DNA of 50,320 bases from an uncultured Prevotella sp. (GCA_947170725.1 CAMVUM010000024.1:1-50320), one strand, 5' to 3'; positions 9,506 through 19,086 are shown, counted from the stretch's first letter. The notes: generated from the letters alone by a model not told the origin. Translations and numbers: made by a program.

Positions 9506-10333
9506 TCAGTTGACGGTCATGTGGAAACAGCCCTGTTTAACCTCATACTTAATGTAGCATCGGCCCTGCTCACGGAAATCTCTCAGCACTTCACTCAGCA
9601 CCCATTTCAATGTGTCATTACGAACCATACGGCGTTTCGGGCCGTCAGGATTCTCAACAGTCTTATATCTGTTGTAACAGATGTCAAACGTTGTTCCATA
9701 GAGATGACAACTGTTCTCTGTAGCATTCCCATTGCGGTTACGCAATTTCTGGACATCATCACGTGTTCGCAGAACACTCGTCACAATGATTTTATGAAGA
9801 GGTATTCCTTTTATCTGAAGACTGTCAAAATAGGCCTGGCCTATGTCTTGCAACAGGACTGCGGCACGCGGTACAAGATAGGGGATACTGCTGTTCAGCT
9901 TGTCAACGTGAAAGTAGGGATTGCTGCCTACATAAACAAGTTCATTCATGCGGAGTTCCGCTTCCTTGCGGTCTTTCACCGGCGACACTCCATAGCGTGC
10001 GGCGGCAGCCAACTGTACATTATTACTGTCAGGAAAGACACCCTTGAATGAACTTACACTATAGATACGGTTCTTTCGTAGAGTGCCATCAGGATTGAAA
10101 AAACACGTCTGACCTGGTGATGACGGCATGGTGGACGCCTCCGAAAATGCCTGTCCGGATTCCTCCTTCGCATAATCCCTAAAAACCGGAATGTCCGTCT
10201 TTAATGTATCGGAAGCGGCCATAATCCTGTCGTCCTTATTTCCCGCAATATTCGGAAAGGCACATCTTGTAATAGCCAAAACAATAACTGCTGCAGCAAA
10301 TCCTTGCTGATATCTTTTGGGTGTTATCTTCAT
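9506..10333 (-). CDS. DUF5715 family protein, M15 peptidase-like, exported
   Basis: 275 aa. An N-terminal hydrophobic segment (about 10-23) suggests export or a membrane anchor. The C-terminal half has TSVLRTRDDVQKLRNRN (185-201), then SCHLYGTTFDI with H210 and D217, then CFHMTV with H271. This is the spacing and order of the zinc ligands (HxxGxxxD and a late H) of M15/VanY-type D,D-peptidases, so a peptidoglycan-related zinc peptidase role is plausible but unproven. The family name is from memory. The gene is monocistronic, converges on the addB-like gene, and has its own -7 box at 10363-10370. Confidence 0.72.
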   Translation of the reverse strand: MKITPKRYQQGFAAAVIVLAITRCAFPNIAGNKDDRIMAASDTLKTDIPVFRDYAKEESGQAFSEASTMPSSPGQTCFFNPDGTLRKNRIYSVSSFKGVFPDSNNVQLAAAARYGVSPVKDRKEAELRMNELVYVGSNPYFHVDKLNSSIPYLVPRAAVLLQDIGQAYFDSLQIKGIPLHKIIVTSVLRTRDDVQKLRNRNGNATENSCHLYGTTFDICYNRYKTVENPDGPKRRMVRNDTLKWVLSEVLRDFREQGRCYIKYEVKQGCFHMTVN

Positions 10334-10362
10334 TTATAGGAAATCGTATGATATTTGTTACG

Positions 10363-10370
10363 CAAAAGTA
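10363..10370 (-). promoter_or_regulatory. -7 box of the DUF5715 gene
   Basis: On the minus strand this reads TACTTTTG, a match to TAnnTTTG, about 30 nt upstream of the ATG. No clear TTTG -33 box is found at the usual distance. Confidence 0.45.
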
Positions 10371-10900
10371 CATAATAAATCTCAAAAAAGTTCTATTCAG
10401 TTTGAAAAAAGGCTCAAATGTTTCTGACTTCCTTTCTTTTGCCATATCAAAAATGTCTTTCGGAACCTATACAGCGACTATGCTAAAGGTATTTTATAAT
10501 CTGTTAACATTTTCAGAAAAAACGCCTTACAGTCAGCATAAAATCCTTAGGGACTTTCTGAAAAAACATCCCTGTAGCCCGAATTTTCCATATTTTGGCA
10601 TTTTTCTCAAAGTACCGATATTGTCGTAGTCACAAAAAATATAATTTCGTTACATTTTCTTTCTTGAGCAATAAGGTCCTCCCCAACTTTACAACTCCGC
10701 CGCCTTAAAACAGAGGGTATTGGCACTCTGTTTTGAGATATTTGAAATGTTAAAAAGCGCCAATTAACTTTACACACGGTATGGTCCCAATTTTCCACCG
10801 CTTATCCTTCCTCCGAGGCCTACATCGAGCCTTCACAGACATATATCTTGTTTTTAAAACCTTTTTTCCTGTTTTATTCGTCTATTCCGTAGAATTTCTG
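10371..10900. other. Gene-free stretch between divergent DUF5715 and phoH
   Basis: I see no credible gene here. It holds a 9-bp perfect stem (AAAACAGAG at 10707-10715 pairing with CTCTGTTTT at 10726-10734), which is terminator-like, and two loosely similar segments near 10515-10527 and 10555-10571 that share TGAAAAAAC or AGAAAAAAC. Apart from the promoter boxes at its two edges no -7 match was found. Confidence 0.4.
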
Positions 10901-10908
10901 TAATTTTG
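10901..10908 (+). promoter_or_regulatory. -7 box of phoH
   Basis: TAATTTTG matches TAnnTTTG. Predicted transcription starts near 10911, which rules out the TTG at 10906 as a start and leaves about 25 nt before the TTG at 10936. The -33 position reads TTCG rather than TTTG. Confidence 0.5.
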
Positions 10909-10935
10909 CAACAGAATTTTAAAATTTTATATCAA

Positions 10936-11883
10936 TTGATAGAGAAGCATATCGTATTGGAGGACATTGACCCCGTGGTATTCTATGGAGTGAACAATGC
11001 CCACCTGCAAATGATAAGGGCGCTTTACCCGAAACTGAGGATTGTGGCACGCGACAACGTGATGCGCGTGCTTGGCGACGAGGAACAGATGTGTGCTTTG
11101 GAGGAAAGTGCAGAAAAGATGCGCCGCCACATCATGAAATTCAATACACTCAAGGAAGAAGATATTTTGAATATTGTCAAAGGTGAACGCACCAATGACG
11201 AATACCCGGACGGTGTTGTTGTATATAACATCTCAGGAAAGCCGATAAAGGCCCGTGGCGAAAATCAGCAGAAACTGATTGATGCGTATAACAATAACGA
11301 CATGATATTTGCCGTCGGCCCGGCCGGCACGGGAAAGACCTATCTCAGCATCGCCTTAGCCGTGAAGGCGCTAAAGGAAAAAAACATCAGAAAAATCATC
11401 CTTAGCCGGCCCGCTGTGGAAGCAGGCGAAAAACTCGGTTTCCTGCCTGGTGACATGAAGGACAAAATAGATCCCTATCTGCAGCCGCTGTACGACGCTT
11501 TGGAAGATATGATCCCAGCTGTGAAACTACAGGATATGATGGAAAAACATGTCATACAGATTGCCCCACTTGCGTTCATGCGAGGACGGACACTCAGCGA
11601 TGCTGTTGTCATATTGGATGAAGCCCAGAACACGACACCGGCCCAAATACGTATGTTCCTCACCCGCATGGGATGGAACACGAAAATGATTATAACCGGT
11701 GACATGACACAAATTGATTTGCCACGTGAGCAGAAAAGCGGATTGGTAGAAGCCCTTAACATCCTTGGTGATATAGAGGGAATTGGCGTGGTCAGACTGA
11801 ACAAGAAAGATATTGTCCGTCACAAACTGGTTACGAGAATCGTAAATGCATACGAGGCATTTGACAAAAAAACAAGAGAATGA
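10936..11883 (+). CDS. phoH: PhoH-like ATPase
   Basis: 315 aa from a TTG start. PhoH proteins are cytoplasmic P-loop ATPases related to helicase domains, linked to RNA metabolism or phosphate stress; the exact role is unclear. Walker A is GPAGTGKT (128-135) and Walker [10 protein letters not shown] (D228, E229). The N-terminal domain (about 1-110) carries PVVFYGVNN, typical of Bacteroidetes members. I place the start at the TTG at 10936 because translation from there gives [13 protein letters not shown], the usual family N-terminus; the next ATG (M26 of this frame) would delete conserved sequence. purC follows after 43 nt. Confidence 0.88.
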   Translation: MIEKHIVLEDIDPVVFYGVNNAHLQMIRALYPKLRIVARDNVMRVLGDEEQMCALEESAEKMRRHIMKFNTLKEEDILNIVKGERTNDEYPDGVVVYNISGKPIKARGENQQKLIDAYNNNDMIFAVGPAGTGKTYLSIALAVKALKEKNIRKIILSRPAVEAGEKLGFLPGDMKDKIDPYLQPLYDALEDMIPAVKLQDMMEKHVIQIAPLAFMRGRTLSDAVVILDEAQNTTPAQIRMFLTRMGWNTKMIITGDMTQIDLPREQKSGLVEALNILGDIEGIGVVRLNKKDIVRHKLVTRIVNAYEAFDKKTRE

Positions 11884-11926
11884 GACATCCCACGAATATA
11901 ATTTAAAACATATAAACGACATAATA

Positions 11927-12877
11927 ATGAAAGCATTAACAAGAACTGATTTCAACTTTGAAGGACAGAAAAGTGTTTATCATGGCAAAGTGCGTGACGT
12001 CTATGACATCAATGACGATTTGATGGTAATGGTGGCAACAGACCGCATATCGGCTTTCGATGTCATTCTGCCCAAAGGCATTCCATTCAAGGGTCAGGTG
12101 CTCAACCAGATTGCAGCCAAATTCCTGGATGCCACAAACGACATCTGCCCTAACTGGAAACTGGCCACTCCGGATCCCATGGTGACCGTCGGTCTGAAGT
12201 GTGAAGGCTTCCGCGTAGAGATGATCATCCGTTCAATCCTGACAGGTTCGGCATGGCGCGAATATCAGAAGGGATGCCGCGAAATCTGCGGAGTCAAGCT
12301 TCCGGAGGGCATGCACGAGAACGAGCGTTTTCCAGAGCCCATCATCACCCCGACGACAAAGGCCGACGAGGGACACGACATGAACATATCAAAGGAGGAG
12401 ATAATCAGCCAGAGAATCGTGAGTGCAGAGGACTATGCTGTAATGGAGGACTATACGAGAAAGCTCTTTAGCCGTGGCCAGGAAATAGCTGCGCGTCAGG
12501 GCCTTATTCTTGTTGATACAAAATATGAGTTCGGAAAGCGCGACGGCAAGGTCTATCTCATCGACGAGATTCACACTCCGGACTCCAGCCGCTACTTCTA
12601 CGCCGAAGGATATGAAGAGAAACTGGCCAAAGGCGAGCCTCAGAAGCAGCTCTCAAAGGAGTTTGTGCGTCAGTGGCTCATCGAGCATGACTTCATGAAC
12701 GAGCCCGGTCAGACCATGCCTGAAATTACCGATGAATATGCCGAAAGCGTGAGCGACCGCTATATCGAACTTTATGAGCACATCACCGGTGAGAATTTTG
12801 ACAAGGCAGCCGAATCCGGAGACATCGCCGCACGCATAGAAAAGAATGTGAGCGAATATCTCGCAAGCAGAAAGTAG
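11927..12877 (+). CDS. purC: Phosphoribosylaminoimidazole-succinocarboxamide synthase
   Basis: 316 aa. It ligates aspartate to CAIR using ATP to give SAICAR in de novo purine synthesis. The N-terminus shows [11 protein letters not shown] and the hallmark [13 protein letters not shown]; the middle has the SAICAR synthetase blocks [15 protein letters not shown] and LVDTKYEFG followed by [14 protein letters not shown]. The start at 11927 (MKALTRTDF) is preferred over an upstream ATG inside phoH. A strong terminator begins at the last base of the stop codon, so purC probably ends the phoH-purC transcript. purM, another purine gene, lies 1.7 kb downstream. Confidence 0.97.
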   Translation: MKALTRTDFNFEGQKSVYHGKVRDVYDINDDLMVMVATDRISAFDVILPKGIPFKGQVLNQIAAKFLDATNDICPNWKLATPDPMVTVGLKCEGFRVEMIIRSILTGSAWREYQKGCREICGVKLPEGMHENERFPEPIITPTTKADEGHDMNISKEEIISQRIVSAEDYAVMEDYTRKLFSRGQEIAARQGLILVDTKYEFGKRDGKVYLIDEIHTPDSSRYFYAEGYEEKLAKGEPQKQLSKEFVRQWLIEHDFMNEPGQTMPEITDEYAESVSDRYIELYEHITGENFDKAAESGDIAARIEKNVSEYLASRK

Positions 12878-12922
12878 AAAACTGAGTTATGTCATCTCAA
12901 GATATGACATAACTCAGTTTTC
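12877..12922 (+). terminator. Perfect 19-bp hairpin terminator after purC
   Basis: Arms 12877-12895 and 12904-12922 are perfectly complementary around an 8-nt loop. The upstream arm starts with an A-run and the downstream arm ends GTTTTC, so it can act as an intrinsic terminator. It lies 15 nt before the ubiE start. Confidence 0.75.
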
Positions 12923-12937
12923 CCCAAAACGAGAAAA

Positions 12938-13672
12938 ATGTATAAGCAAGAAGAAATCAAGCCATACGGGCAGGAACAGGACAAAGGTGAACAGGTGGAG
13001 ATGATGTTTGACAACATTGCACCTACCTACGACACCCTCAACCACCGTCTGTCATGGAACATAGACAAGGGGTGGCGGCGAGAGGCTATACAGCAGCTCG
13101 CCCCACATACCCCCAAAACAATACTTGATATCGCTACCGGCACCGGTGACTTTGCCATAATGCAGGCCGAAATGCTACATCCGGAAAAGATTTTTGGTGT
13201 GGACATCAGTTGTGGCATGATGGAAATCGGACGCAAGAAGGTCGCAGACAGAAAACTTGATGGTATAATCTCGTTCTCACGGGAAGATTGCATGCAGTTG
13301 TCTTTTGCCGACGAATCGTTTGACGCAGTGACAGCCGCCTTCGGAATACGGAACTTTCAGCATCTTGATGTCGGATTGCGTGAGATGTGTAGGGTATTGA
13401 AGCAAGGGGGACATCTGAGCATTGTCGAACTGACAACACCCGTCAGCTTCCCAATGAAGCAGCTGTTCCAAATCTATTCCCACTCTTTCCTGCCCGTCTA
13501 CGGACGTCTGATATCCAAGGACAGCAGCGCCTACAGCTATCTTACGGCCACTATCGAGGCATTCCCACAAGGAGAGAAAATGGTCGGAATCCTGAAAAAT
13601 GCCGGCTTCAGGGATGCTTCTTTCAAACGGCTGACATTCGGTATCTGCACGATGTATTTTGCAACAAAATAG
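12938..13672 (+). CDS. ubiE: Demethylmenaquinone methyltransferase (UbiE/MenG)
   Basis: 244 aa class I SAM-dependent methyltransferase for the last step of menaquinone synthesis. Present are the N-terminal [17 protein letters not shown], the SAM motif [11 protein letters not shown] (62-72), VDIS at 88-91, and the UbiE signature [12 protein letters not shown] with [11 protein letters not shown]. The C-terminal [17 protein letters not shown] is also typical. In Bacteroidetes, which use menaquinone, the menG role is more likely than ubiquinone synthesis. It is followed 15 nt later by aroE, which makes sense because chorismate feeds menaquinone. Confidence 0.95.
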   Translation: MYKQEEIKPYGQEQDKGEQVEMMFDNIAPTYDTLNHRLSWNIDKGWRREAIQQLAPHTPKTILDIATGTGDFAIMQAEMLHPEKIFGVDISCGMMEIGRKKVADRKLDGIISFSREDCMQLSFADESFDAVTAAFGIRNFQHLDVGLREMCRVLKQGGHLSIVELTTPVSFPMKQLFQIYSHSFLPVYGRLISKDSSAYSYLTATIEAFPQGEKMVGILKNAGFRDASFKRLTFGICTMYFATK

Positions 13673-13687
13673 AAAGATATATTCAAT

Positions 13688-14470
13688 ATGGACAAATATG
13701 GTTTAATAGGCTATCCGCTCGGCCACTCTTTCTCGATAAGCTACTTCAACCAGAAGTTTATCGACGAGGGCATCGACGCTCAATATGAGAATTTCGAGAT
13801 ACAGACAATTGAGGCTCTGCTCGAAGTTTTAAGTTCAAATCCGAACTTGAAAGGACTCAATGTGACCATTCCATACAAGCAGAAGGTCATCTCTTACCTC
13901 GACACTCTGAGCCCGGAGGCGCGTGCCATCGGAGCCGTCAATGTCATACGTGTGGAGCATGAGGGCAGCCGGACGATACTGAAAGGCTATAATTCTGATG
14001 TGATAGGATTCACGCAGAGCATTGAGCCGATGCTTGAGAAATGGCACAAGAAAGCTCTGATACTAGGTACGGGCGGTGCGTCAAAGGCCGTAGACTACGG
14101 ATTGAAGGCTCTCGGACTGGAAACTGTCTTTGTGAGCCGCTTCCAGCGTCCAGGAACCATATTATATAAAGATGTGACACCGGAGATTGTGAAAGAGTAT
14201 AACGTGATTGTCAACTGCACGCCATGCGGAATGTATCCACACACTGATGAGTGCCCGGATCTTCCATACGAGGCAATGGACAGCCACACAATACTCTACG
14301 ACCTCATCTATAACCCCGATGAGACACTCTTCATGAAGAAGGGAGCTTTGCGCGGAGCCAACACCAAGAACGGCCTCGAAATGCTCCTGCTGCAGGCTTT
14401 TGCCAGCTGGGAGTTCTGGAACGGCAGCAGCAGTCGCCATTCTACACACCAATCTACGTCCAGAGAGTAG
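13688..14470 (+). CDS. aroE: Shikimate dehydrogenase
   Basis: 260 aa. It reduces 3-dehydroshikimate to shikimate with NADPH. The substrate-binding loop is GHSFSISYF (S14, S16), the catalytic lysine lies in NVTIPYK (K64), the partner aspartate in GYNSD (D104), and the nucleotide-binding loop is LILGTGGAS (125-132). The final 14 or so residues are Ser/His/Arg rich and look like a non-conserved tail beyond the family's usual end at about FASWEFWNG. It is probably co-transcribed with ubiE. Confidence 0.94.
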   Translation: MDKYGLIGYPLGHSFSISYFNQKFIDEGIDAQYENFEIQTIEALLEVLSSNPNLKGLNVTIPYKQKVISYLDTLSPEARAIGAVNVIRVEHEGSRTILKGYNSDVIGFTQSIEPMLEKWHKKALILGTGGASKAVDYGLKALGLETVFVSRFQRPGTILYKDVTPEIVKEYNVIVNCTPCGMYPHTDECPDLPYEAMDSHTILYDLIYNPDETLFMKKGALRGANTKNGLEMLLLQAFASWEFWNGSSSRHSTHQSTSRE

Positions 14471-14552
14471 CGGCGAATCACGCGAAAGTAACCAAACGGG
14501 CTGTCGACAGGCAACCGGCGGCAATTATTTCTATACTTACAGATTTTGAATC

Positions 14553-15722
14553 ATGGACAAGAACAATCGTTATATGATGCGCGGCGTTAGCGCCGCCAAA
14601 GAAGATGTGCACAATGCCATCAAGAATATAGACAAAGGAATATTCCCACAGGCATTCTGCAAGATTATTCCCGATATTCTGGGAGGTGACCCCGAATATT
14701 GTAACATCATGCATGCGGACGGCGCCGGCACAAAGTCGTCGCTCGCATATATGTATTGGAAAGAAACCGGCGATTTGAGCGTATGGAAGGGTATTGCCCA
14801 GGATGCGCTCATAATGAACACCGATGACCTGCTGTGCGTGGGAGCAGTAGATAATATCCTCGTTTCGAGTACTATCGGACGCAACAAGATGCTGATGCCG
14901 GGTGAGGTCATATCTGCGATAATTAATGGTACGGACGAACTGCTGTCGCAGATGCGCGACATGGGGATTGGCATCTATGCCACCGGCGGTGAGACTGCCG
15001 ATGTGGGAGATTTGGTCCGCACGATAATCGTCGATTCCACCGTGACATGCCGCATGAAGCGCAGCGACGTCATTGACAATGCCAACATCCGTCCCGGCGA
15101 CGTCATAGTCGGATTGTCCTCCTGTGGTCAGGCTACATACGAAGACCGCTACAACGGAGGCATGGGCAGCAACGGACTGACAAGCGCCCGTCATGACGTA
15201 TTCGCCAAGTATTTGGCTGAGAAATATCCGGAGAGCTACGACCACGCCGTTCCGGAAGAACTTGTATATAGCGGAAACTATCGCCTTGACGACTCTGTTG
15301 AAGGTGCACCTGTGACGGCCGGCCAGCTCGTTCTGTCCCCCACCCGCACCTACGCACCCGTCATAAAGCGCGTCCTTGACGAATTGCGTCCGGAAATCCA
15401 CGGTATGGTCCACTGCACGGGAGGCGCCCAGACCAAGGTTCTTCATTTCGTCGGAGACAACTGCCACGTCATCAAGGACAACATGTTTCCCGTTCCGCCG
15501 CTTTTCCGCATCATCAGCGAACAGAGCGGAACAGACTGGAAAGAGATGTATAAGGTTTTCAACATGGGCCACCGCATGGAAATCTACGTCAGACCTGAAG
15601 TTGCAGACAAAGTCATGGAAATCAGCCGCAGCTTCAATATCGACGCCCGCATCGTCGGCCGAATAGAAGAAGGAAAGAAGAGCCTTACCATCAAATCAGA
15701 ATTCGGCATTTTCGAATATTGA
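14553..15722 (+). CDS. purM: Phosphoribosylformylglycinamidine cyclo-ligase (AIR synthetase)
   Basis: 389 aa, a PurM/ThiL-fold enzyme that closes FGAM to AIR with ATP. The dimer-core motifs are visible: MHADGAGTKSSLAY, the metal-binding run NTDDLLCVGA, and TGGETADVGD, with the C-terminal domain ending IVGRIEEGKK. The protein is longer than the roughly 345-aa enterobacterial enzyme, as is usual for Bacteroidetes. A long frame on the opposite strand here is a codon-bias shadow. The 82-nt gap after aroE has no convincing promoter box, so purM may be read from upstream. Confidence 0.95.
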   Translation: MDKNNRYMMRGVSAAKEDVHNAIKNIDKGIFPQAFCKIIPDILGGDPEYCNIMHADGAGTKSSLAYMYWKETGDLSVWKGIAQDALIMNTDDLLCVGAVDNILVSSTIGRNKMLMPGEVISAIINGTDELLSQMRDMGIGIYATGGETADVGDLVRTIIVDSTVTCRMKRSDVIDNANIRPGDVIVGLSSCGQATYEDRYNGGMGSNGLTSARHDVFAKYLAEKYPESYDHAVPEELVYSGNYRLDDSVEGAPVTAGQLVLSPTRTYAPVIKRVLDELRPEIHGMVHCTGGAQTKVLHFVGDNCHVIKDNMFPVPPLFRIISEQSGTDWKEMYKVFNMGHRMEIYVRPEVADKVMEISRSFNIDARIVGRIEEGKKSLTIKSEFGIFEY

Positions 15723-16095
15723 AAGAACACACAGAGACATTCATTCCGACCTTTGGAAAGAACTTTGCGAAAAGCATGACTAGATTATGAATAAACACTG
15801 AGACTTCCCCGTATCATTCCTGGAAATCGGTAACAACAACCATGAAGTTGAGCCGTAGCCGGATGATATGGGGATGTTTCCATTTCTGCTACCACGTTTT
15901 TCCGCTTCTCTTGATAGGCGGGAAACTCTATTCACAACCATTCAAGTCCCTTTTTACTTGAAATACAACAATTTATCGAATAAAAATTGTAATTTTGCAG
16001 CCAGAAAGCCGCACTATCACTACTTCCTTACGGCATTATGGTGAATTCCGGCGGCAACAAGAGCATATTCAGAACAAAACATAGATACAATATTT
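15723..16095 (+). promoter_or_regulatory. purM-prfA intergenic region with imperfect hairpin and prfA -7 box
   Basis: An 11-bp pairing (CCCCGTATCAT at 15807-15817 with ATGATATGGGG at 15863-15873, one G-T pair) encloses a long loop and may terminate purM. TAATTTTG at 15990-15997 is a -7 match for prfA, predicting a leader of about 95 nt. No TTTG -33 box is found at 19-20 nt. I see no gene here. Confidence 0.45.
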
Positions 16096-17208
16096 ATGCC
16101 AGAGAACAATAGTATATTGGAAAAATTAGACGGACTTGAAAGCCGATACGAAGAAGTGGCAACACTGATTACCGACCCCAACGTAATAGGCGATCAAGAG
16201 CGGTATGTCAAACTCACACGCGAGTACAAAGATCTCGGCGACATAATGGACGCCAGAAAGCGTTACATCGCCTGCCTTAACTCCATCAGAGAGGCAAAGG
16301 ACATACTTGCCAACGAGACAGATCCGGAGATGAAAGATATGGCGCGTGAGGAACTGGCCGAGAACGAAAGCCTCCAACCGAAACTGGAGGAAGAAATCAA
16401 GATTGCTCTTGTCCCCAAGGACCCGGAAGACGCAAAGAACGTACAGATGGAAATCAGGGCAGGAACAGGAGGCGACGAGGCCGCGCTGTTTGCCGGAGAT
16501 TTGTTTCAGATGTACAAGAGATTCTGCGACACAAAGGGCTGGAATCTATCTATTACAAGCGTCAGCGAAGGTGCCGTCGGCGGATTCAAAGAGATTGACT
16601 TTGCCGTCAGTGGCGACAACGTATATGGCATATTGAAATATGAATCCGGCGTCCATCGTGTCCAGCGCGTGCCTGTGACCGAATCGAACGGCCGAATGCA
16701 GACCTCTGCCGCCACAGTTGCCGTTTTGCCGGAGGCTGACAAGTTCGAGGTCAGCATCAACGAAGGCGAAATCAAATGGGACACATTCCGCAGCTCAGGA
16801 GCCGGAGGCCAGAACGTGAACAAGGTTGAATCTGGAGTCAGACTTCGCTACATGTGGAAGAACCCCAACACGGGAGAGACGGAAGAAATCCTCATCGAGT
16901 GTACAGAAACGCGTGACCAGCCAAAGAACAAGGAGCGTGCCCTCTCACGACTGCGCACTTTCATCTACGACAAAGAACATCAGAAGTATGTTGACGACAT
17001 TGCCAACCGCCGGAAGACACTTGTTTCTTCGGGCGACCGCAGCGCCAAAATCAGAACCTACAACTTCCCGCAAGGACGCGTAACCGACCACCGTATCGGC
17101 TACACTACCCACGATCTGCAAGGCTTTCTCGGCGGAAACATACAGGACATGATTGATGCGCTGACCGTAGCAGAAAATGCAGAAAGAATGAAAGAAAGCG
17201 AATTGTAA
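16096..17208 (+). CDS. prfA: Peptide chain release factor 1
   Basis: 370 aa. It recognises UAA and UAG stop codons and triggers peptide release. The catalytic GGQ is at 237-239 inside SSGAGGQNVNKVESGVRLR. The stop-codon discriminator PxT of RF1 is present as PVT (193-195) in RVQRVPVTESNGR, which rules out RF2 (SPF). The N-terminal region 1-100 is helical, as expected. The pyrF gene follows after about 110 nt, a common Bacteroidales order (purM-prfA-pyrF). Confidence 0.97.
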   Translation: MPENNSILEKLDGLESRYEEVATLITDPNVIGDQERYVKLTREYKDLGDIMDARKRYIACLNSIREAKDILANETDPEMKDMAREELAENESLQPKLEEEIKIALVPKDPEDAKNVQMEIRAGTGGDEAALFAGDLFQMYKRFCDTKGWNLSITSVSEGAVGGFKEIDFAVSGDNVYGILKYESGVHRVQRVPVTESNGRMQTSAATVAVLPEADKFEVSINEGEIKWDTFRSSGAGGQNVNKVESGVRLRYMWKNPNTGETEEILIECTETRDQPKNKERALSRLRTFIYDKEHQKYVDDIANRRKTLVSSGDRSAKIRTYNFPQGRVTDHRIGYTTHDLQGFLGGNIQDMIDALTVAENAERMKESEL

Positions 17209-17321
17209 AGTTGAAAGCCTACCCAAAGGCTATTTAAACAATTTACTCAACAAGCAATCAGAACATAACAAGTCTTTCATGTCCGTAAGCAAAGAACATG
17301 GAGGCCGTAAACAATAAACCT

Positions 17322-18146
17322 ATGAACAGAAAAGAACTGGTAGAGCAGATCATAAGCAAGAAAAGCTTCCTCTGCGTGGGTCTTGATACGGACCTGAAGA
17401 AAATGCCCCAGCACCTTCTTGCGTGCGACGATCCGATATTCGAATTCAACAAGGCTATCATTGACGCGACAGCTCCCTACTGCGTGTCATACAAGCCGAA
17501 CCTTGCTTTTTACGAAGCGTTCGGCGTGAAAGGCATGATTTCCTTTGAGAAAACAATCAGCTATTTGAAGGAAAACTATCCCCATCATTTCATCATTGCA
17601 GACGCAAAACGCGGCGACATCGGCAACACATCTGCCATGTATGCACGCACGTTCTTCGGAGAATATGACATCGACGCGCTCACCGTAGCTCCATATATGG
17701 GAGAGGACAGCGTGACGCCATTCCTGACATACGAGGAAAAGTGGGTCATTCTGCTGGCACTGACCAGCAACAAAGGTAGCCATGACTTCCAGCTGACAAC
17801 AGACGCAGAGGGCGAACGGCTCTTTGAGAAAGTCCTGCGTGTCAGCCAGCAGTGGGGAAATGAGGAAAACATGATGTACGTCGTCGGAGCTACACAGGGT
17901 GAAATGTTCAAGGATATACGCAAAGTCGCACCACGCCACTTCCTGCTTGTCCCCGGAGTCGGCGCTCAGGGAGGCAGCCTGCAGGATGTTTGCAAATATG
18001 GAATGACGAAAGACTGCGGTCTGCTTGTCAACAGCAGCCGCGGAATCATATACGCATCTTCTGGTGAGGACTTTGCTGAAGTTGCCGCACACAAGGCCGA
18101 AGAACTACAGAAAGAAATGGAAAAAGAACTCGAAAAAATTCTGTAA
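17322..18146 (+). CDS. pyrF: Orotidine 5'-phosphate decarboxylase
   Basis: 274 aa TIM-barrel enzyme that decarboxylates OMP to UMP, the last step of de novo pyrimidine synthesis. The active site is in [13 protein letters not shown] (D94, K96, D99); the N-terminus has [14 protein letters not shown] and the phosphate-binding end shows [10 protein letters not shown]. This is the longer OMP decarboxylase subfamily. I chose the ATG at 17322 ([10 protein letters not shown]) because it gives the family's normal N-terminus and length; the in-frame ATG at 17298 would add eight residues and cannot be excluded. A terminator follows the stop. Confidence 0.94.
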   Translation: MNRKELVEQIISKKSFLCVGLDTDLKKMPQHLLACDDPIFEFNKAIIDATAPYCVSYKPNLAFYEAFGVKGMISFEKTISYLKENYPHHFIIADAKRGDIGNTSAMYARTFFGEYDIDALTVAPYMGEDSVTPFLTYEEKWVILLALTSNKGSHDFQLTTDAEGERLFEKVLRVSQQWGNEENMMYVVGATQGEMFKDIRKVAPRHFLLVPGVGAQGGSLQDVCKYGMTKDCGLLVNSSRGIIYASSGEDFAEVAAHKAEELQKEMEKELEKIL

Positions 18147-18174
18147 GAGTCACTCTTAGAAAGAAGAACAGCAA

Positions 18175-18244
18175 GGGGGCATCCACTAAAACTTATAGCA
18201 ACAGGACAAATTTCCACTGTCAATAAGCTTTAGTGGATGGCCCC
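18175..18244 (+). terminator. Long hairpin terminator after pyrF
   Basis: GGGGC plus ATCCACTAAA (18176-18190) pairs with TTTAGTGGAT plus GGCCCC (18229-18244), with one bulged base. Pairing continues inward through ACTTAT/ATAAGC with one mismatch. The stem is followed by TTTTCCTTTT. It closes the pyrF transcript. Confidence 0.7.
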
Positions 18245-18530
18245 TTTTCCTTTTCTGTATTCTTCCATCGGAGCAAATTGACTCCATGATATAATGGATG
18301 AAGATATAACAACATACTATCAGTAACAAAAGCCTATAAAGTATGTTATAGTGCCAATAGTCATAATTTAGCATACATTCTACATGCCAAATCATAGCCA
18401 CGATGTCTTTTTAATTCCGAAAAACGCTTTTGCTTGTCCTCTAAATCTACGCAAAAAAATGCTCTCTAAAGACGATTTTCAGAACACTTTTCCGACTTTG
18501 CACTTGCAGTAAGACCCTCCCAGGGTCACG

Positions 18531-18590
18531 AAAGCAGCCCCGTTGTTGTCCAACGGCATGCTCGTTGCAATGCAAAAGCAGCCCCGTTGT
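18531..18590 (+). repeat. 16-nt direct repeat, 44-bp period
   Basis: AAAGCAGCCCCGTTGT occurs at 18531-18546 and again at 18575-18590. Between and after them are CGTTGCAATGCAA and GTTGTAATGCAAGG, which look like diverged versions of the same unit. It may be part of a dispersed intergenic repeat family; only the two copies are seen here. Confidence 0.6.
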
Positions 18591-18657
18591 AATGCAAGGA
18601 AAGCCTTACGGCAAAAAGACAAATACCCCAAAAACCGCCATATCAAAAAAAGATGCT

Positions 18658-18702
18658 GTAAGTCAATTACTTACAAAAAACACTTAAAAACAGTGTTTTT
18701 TC
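18658..18702. repeat. Inverted repeat plus adjoining AT-rich hairpin
   Basis: TGTAAG (18658-18663) and CTTACA (18671-18676) are inverted around a 7-nt loop. Directly after, AAAAAACACT (18676-18685) pairs perfectly with AGTGTTTTTT (18693-18702). The second hairpin could be a weak terminator on either strand, but no transcript is apparent that would need it. Confidence 0.45.
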
Positions 18703-19078
18703 TACTGGAATCATGGCAATAAAATCGATAGTGTTTTAACACATGTTAATGTAAAAGTCTTTATGACCGATGTCACACAAATATCTTGCATAAATTTATA
18801 TACATTAAAATATCATCTTCCGGTTCTTAGTTTCAATCGTAACTCAATCATTCCATAAAACATGCCTGCCATAAAGTTTCAGAAAAGAAACCAGTAAAAA
18901 AAGGAAATATAAATTCTGCTAATGAACAAGCTGAATTGCTGAATACAGCACTAATAAAACATAATAGAGATGTTAAATCGGTAAATAGAAACACCTGAAT
19001 GCAGCATAATATAGCGACTCTTTTCTAAAAAATGAGAAAATATTGGCATTGTATTCCATGCTTATGGATAAAAATTGC

Positions 19079-19086
19079 TATATTTG
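19079..19086 (+). promoter_or_regulatory. -7 box of the lpxD operon
   Basis: TATATTTG matches TAnnTTTG and lies about 30 nt before the lpxD ATG. No -33 TTTG is seen at the standard distance. Confidence 0.5.

Larger units (their letters stand above)
18245..19078. other. Gene-free stretch before lpxD with short repeats and a hairpin
   Basis: I see no credible protein or stable-RNA gene in this 0.8 kb. It contains a 16-nt direct repeat (18531-18546 and 18575-18590) with related TTGCAATGCAA/TTGTAATGCAA variants, an inverted repeat TGTAAG-N7-CTTACA (18658-18676) and an adjoining AT-rich hairpin. From about 18700 to 19040 it is A/T rich and featureless to my eye. Confidence 0.5.

Noticed and set aside
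9494..10051. 185-codon plus-strand frame
   Set aside because: Antisense to the DUF5715 gene, with a composition typical of a shadow frame and no promoter.
14478..15572. 364-codon open frame on the minus strand
   Set aside because: It is fully antisense to purM, whose motifs are intact; the frame arises from the G+C-rich codon pattern and shows no recognisable family.
17487..18092. 201-codon minus-strand frame
   Set aside because: Antisense to pyrF, whose active-site motif is intact.
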